Shown here: positions 6,372 through 8,119 of the stretch, one piece after another
Layout of the letters: the number at the start of each line of letters is the position of its first letter
Position numbering within the stretch: position 1 is the first letter of the stretch
NCBI GenBank assembly: GCA_003455595.1
Contig: DMQT01000219.1
Coordinates: 17,148-25,266 of the forward strand
Reading direction: 5' to 3'
From: Betaproteobacteria bacterium
Lineage (GTDB): Bacteria; Pseudomonadota; Gammaproteobacteria; Burkholderiales; Sulfuriferulaceae
DNA length: 8,119 nucleotides
The notes under the pieces: model-generated
Database searches by the model: none
What the model was told of the DNA's origin: nothing
Seen by the model: the letters and a program-made list of their open reading frames with translations, nothing else
Made by a program: the position numbers and the translations under genes

Positions 6372-7315
6372 CGTATTATGCTGCCTGCATATGCCAGCGG
6401 ATTCATGCTTTTTCCCATTGCCACGCCAAAGCGTTTGGCAAACCGGTCGGCAAATCCTTCCTGACGGGTAAAATCAACAATATCTTTGGCTTTGATAACA
6501 TCGCGAGCAACGTAATCGGCACTGCCCAGCGCATCGGTCAGACCGAGGGTGATGCTTTTTTCACCGCTCCAGACCAAGCCGCTGAACATGTCGGGCGTTT
6601 CTTTCAATCGGCTGCCCCGGCCATCACGTACAGCCTTGATAAACTGCTGGTGGATTTCTTCCAGCATGGATTTTGCATACGCTACCTGCTGTGGATTCTC
6701 AGGTGAGAACGGGTCGAGAAAGCCCTTGTTTTCGCCCGCTGTCAGCAAACGCCGCTGCACGCCGAGCTTATCCATGGTACCGGTAAAACCGAACCCATCC
6801 ATCAGCACGCCAATCGAGCCCACGATGCTGGCTTTATCCACATAAATCTTGTCAGCCGCTGACGCTACATAATAAGCACCGGAAGCACATATGTCGTCCA
6901 CCACGGCATACAGCGGTATATTTGGGTATTTCGTACGCAAACGTTTGATATCGTCATAAATCTGGCCAGACTGCACCGGGCTGCCACCCGGACTGTTGAT
7001 ACGCAGAATCACGCCTTTGGTATTGCCGTCCTCAAAAGCTGCCTGCAGCCCAGCCATCACCTCATCGGCACTGGTTTCGCCCGGTGCGATGGTGCCGTTC
7101 AATTCAACCAGTGCAGTATGCTTGCCCGGAATCGGAATGCCATGGTCGCCGATCCAGCCCAATACCAGAAACAGCAAAATAAACAGGTAGGAAAATCCCA
7201 GCAGCTTGAAAAAAATACTCCAGTGGCGCGCAGTGCGCTGCTCTTTCACGGCGGACAGCGCGACTTTCTCCAGCACTTCGCGCTCCCAATTCCCGGATTT
7301 TTCCGGCTCAGACAT
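6368..7315 (-). CDS. sppA: Signal peptide peptidase SppA, S49 family (single-domain form)
   Basis: A 315-residue membrane-anchored serine protease that degrades signal peptides left after secretion. The N-terminus is cytoplasmic and charged (1-33), followed by one transmembrane anchor (about 34-55). The protease domain carries LRINSPGGSPVQSG (104-117), the nucleophile Ser145 in DICASGAYY and the general-base Lys197 in TAGENKGFLDPF. The 52-residue spacing between Ser and Lys equals that of Bacillus subtilis SppA (Ser147/Lys199), so this is the short single-domain form that works as an oligomer. The ATG at 7315 has a good GAGG Shine-Dalgarno core (7325-7328, spacing 9). It overlaps the Rieske gene by 8 nt and the rof start by 4 nt. 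Confidence 0.95.
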   Translation of the reverse strand: MSEPEKSGNWEREVLEKVALSAVKEQRTARHWSIFFKLLGFSYLFILLFLVLGWIGDHGIPIPGKHTALVELNGTIAPGETSADEVMAGLQAAFEDGNTKGVILRINSPGGSPVQSGQIYDDIKRLRTKYPNIPLYAVVDDICASGAYYVASAADKIYVDKASIVGSIGVLMDGFGFTGTMDKLGVQRRLLTAGENKGFLDPFSPENPQQVAYAKSMLEEIHQQFIKAVRDGRGSRLKETPDMFSGLVWSGEKSITLGLTDALGSADYVARDVIKAKDIVDFTRQEGFADRFAKRFGVAMGKSMNPLAYAGSIIR

Positions 7316-7667
7316 GGTGAATTTCCTCAGTTAAATAAATATTGCCGTCATGTTCCTGCACGGCGACTGCGGTCAGGCCTTTTCCGGCGCAACGTCCGCT
7401 TGCGCATTGTCCGGTTTCAGGCAGATACAATGCACCGTGCGTAGCGCAGACCAAGTATAACCCGGAGAAGTCGAAAAAATCGCCGGGTTGCCAGTCCATT
7501 TCTATCGGAATATGCGCGCAGCGATTGAGATAGGCATGTATTTTATTGTGATACCGAATCACGAATGCCGGCACCGGCGTGCCACCGATCTCCACTTCAA
7601 AACGCACCCCAGCGGCTGCATTCTTCAACTGTGCGCTGGCGCAAATCAGGCGTGGCTGTTGAGCCAT
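7308..7667 (-). CDS. Small Rieske [2Fe-2S] ferredoxin-like protein
   Basis: A 119-residue soluble protein formed by a single Rieske domain. The cluster ligands are visible as C50-A-H52 and C74-A-T-H77, the CxH...CxxH pattern, with the aromatic FFDFSGLYLVC run before the second box. A further pair, C88 and C93 in GQCASGRCAGKGL, follows; it is a recurring tail motif in this kind of Rieske protein. There is no membrane segment or signal peptide, so it is probably cytoplasmic and an electron carrier or a stand-alone cluster protein. No oxygenase or reductase partner is nearby, so its substrate or partner is unknown. The ATG at 7667 has an AAGGA site (7677-7681, spacing 9) and overlaps the upstream HAD gene by 22 nt. 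Confidence 0.93.
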   Translation of the reverse strand: MAQQPRLICASAQLKNAAAGVRFEVEIGGTPVPAFVIRYHNKIHAYLNRCAHIPIEMDWQPGDFFDFSGLYLVCATHGALYLPETGQCASGRCAGKGLTAVAVQEHDGNIYLTEEIHHV

Positions 7668-8119
7668 GCGGCCAGGTCCTTGAAATCATGCGCCAGATAT
7701 AGGGGCTGGCACGGCGTAAGCGTCTCCGCACCATGCGCGCCATACGTCACCCCGACACTCGCTACGCCGGCATTCAGCGCCATTTGCAGGTCGTGACTGG
7801 TGTCGCCGATCATCAGCGTGCGTTCGGCAGACACGCCACAATCATTCATTAACGTCTGCACCATGCCGGGATGCGGTTTGGAAAACCCCTCATCCGCACA
7901 ACGTGATGCATGAAAGTAGCCACGCAATCCACTCTGGTCAAAAGCGCGTTCCAACCCTTTACGGCTTTTCCCCGTTGCCACTGTCATCCAGAATCCGGCA
8001 GCGTGCAGCGCTTTAATGGTTTCGGTCACGCCGTCGAATAATGGCAAGCGGTGATCCTGCCCGAGAAAATGGTGACGGTAACGCGCCACCAAGCGCGGAT
8101 AGTCTTGCGGCAACAATTC
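7646..8119 (-). CDS. HAD-superfamily hydrolase, phosphoglycolate-phosphatase-like (5' end outside window)
   Basis: The C-terminal 157 residues of a HAD subfamily IA phosphatase. Motif II is VATGKS (Thr/Ser phosphate contact), motif III is the Lys of SKPHPGM, and motif IV is MIGDTSHDL with the Mg-binding acidic pair. The nucleophile DxD motif and the start codon lie beyond base 8119: the frame is open to the edge, so a TTG near 8116 should not be taken as the start. The cap region (about 1-25 of the visible part) ends in LPLFDGVTETIKAL. Similarity to Gph is general, and the physiological substrate cannot be deduced. In related genomes an rluC pseudouridine synthase gene often precedes such a gene, which could be tested beyond the edge. 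Confidence 0.92.
   Translation of the reverse strand, partial: ELLPQDYPRLVARYRHHFLGQDHRLPLFDGVTETIKALHAAGFWMTVATGKSRKGLERAFDQSGLRGYFHASRCADEGFSKPHPGMVQTLMNDCGVSAERTLMIGDTSHDLQMALNAGVASVGVTYGAHGAETLTPCQPLYLAHDFKDLAAWLNSHA

Noticed and set aside
8114..8116. TTG at 8116 as the start of the HAD hydrolase.
   Set aside because: The frame continues open to the window edge and the DxD nucleophile motif needed at the N-terminus is missing, so the gene begins outside the window.

Overview
This is a gene-dense stretch of a bacterial chromosome, most likely from a betaproteobacterium; Nitrosomonadales-like is my guess from protein style and gene order, and I cannot place it further. Moderate GC, very short gaps and frequent gene overlaps point to an ordinary core chromosomal region. 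I see no mobile element, tRNA, rRNA or CRISPR array. The gene neighbourhood resembles the conserved rluC / yceF / yceD / rpmF / plsX region of proteobacteria. Here it has been opened up to hold a two-subunit pyruvate carboxylase and an ECF sigma factor operon.

Left edge (1-688, minus strand): yceD (DUF177, 23S rRNA accumulation protein) followed by rpmF (ribosomal protein L32), which runs off the window. A very good sigma-70 promoter lies almost on top of the yceD start codon. It overlaps the -10 element of a divergent extended -10 promoter that would drive the plus-strand operon.

Plus-strand operon (743-4643): pycA (biotin carboxylase subunit) and pycB (carboxyltransferase plus biotinyl domain) together make an anaplerotic pyruvate carboxylase (pyruvate + bicarbonate + ATP to oxaloacetate). 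A YceF/Maf-type nucleotide pyrophosphatase gene overlaps the pycB stop codon by four bases.

Minus-strand operon (8119-4694, converging on yceF): a HAD-family phosphatase (5' end outside the window), a small Rieske [2Fe-2S] protein, the membrane protease SppA, a Rof-type Rho-binding antiterminator, an ECF sigma factor, a DUF3619 single-pass membrane protein (candidate anti-sigma factor) and a secreted DUF3106 protein. Five of the six junctions overlap (22, 8, 4, 4 and 31 nt) and the sixth is a 30-nt gap, so this looks like one transcription unit with translational coupling. Its last four genes form a regulatory and envelope module: Rho inhibitor, sigma factor, putative membrane-bound regulator and periplasmic protein.

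The convergent gap at 4644-4693 (50 bp) holds no terminator I can support. There is no gene-free stretch above 60 bp. The points most worth a second look are the overlapping divergent promoters with a predicted near-leaderless yceD mRNA, a perfect 11-bp-arm inverted repeat inside yceD, the placement of rof in the sigma factor operon, and two TTGA stop/start junctions.
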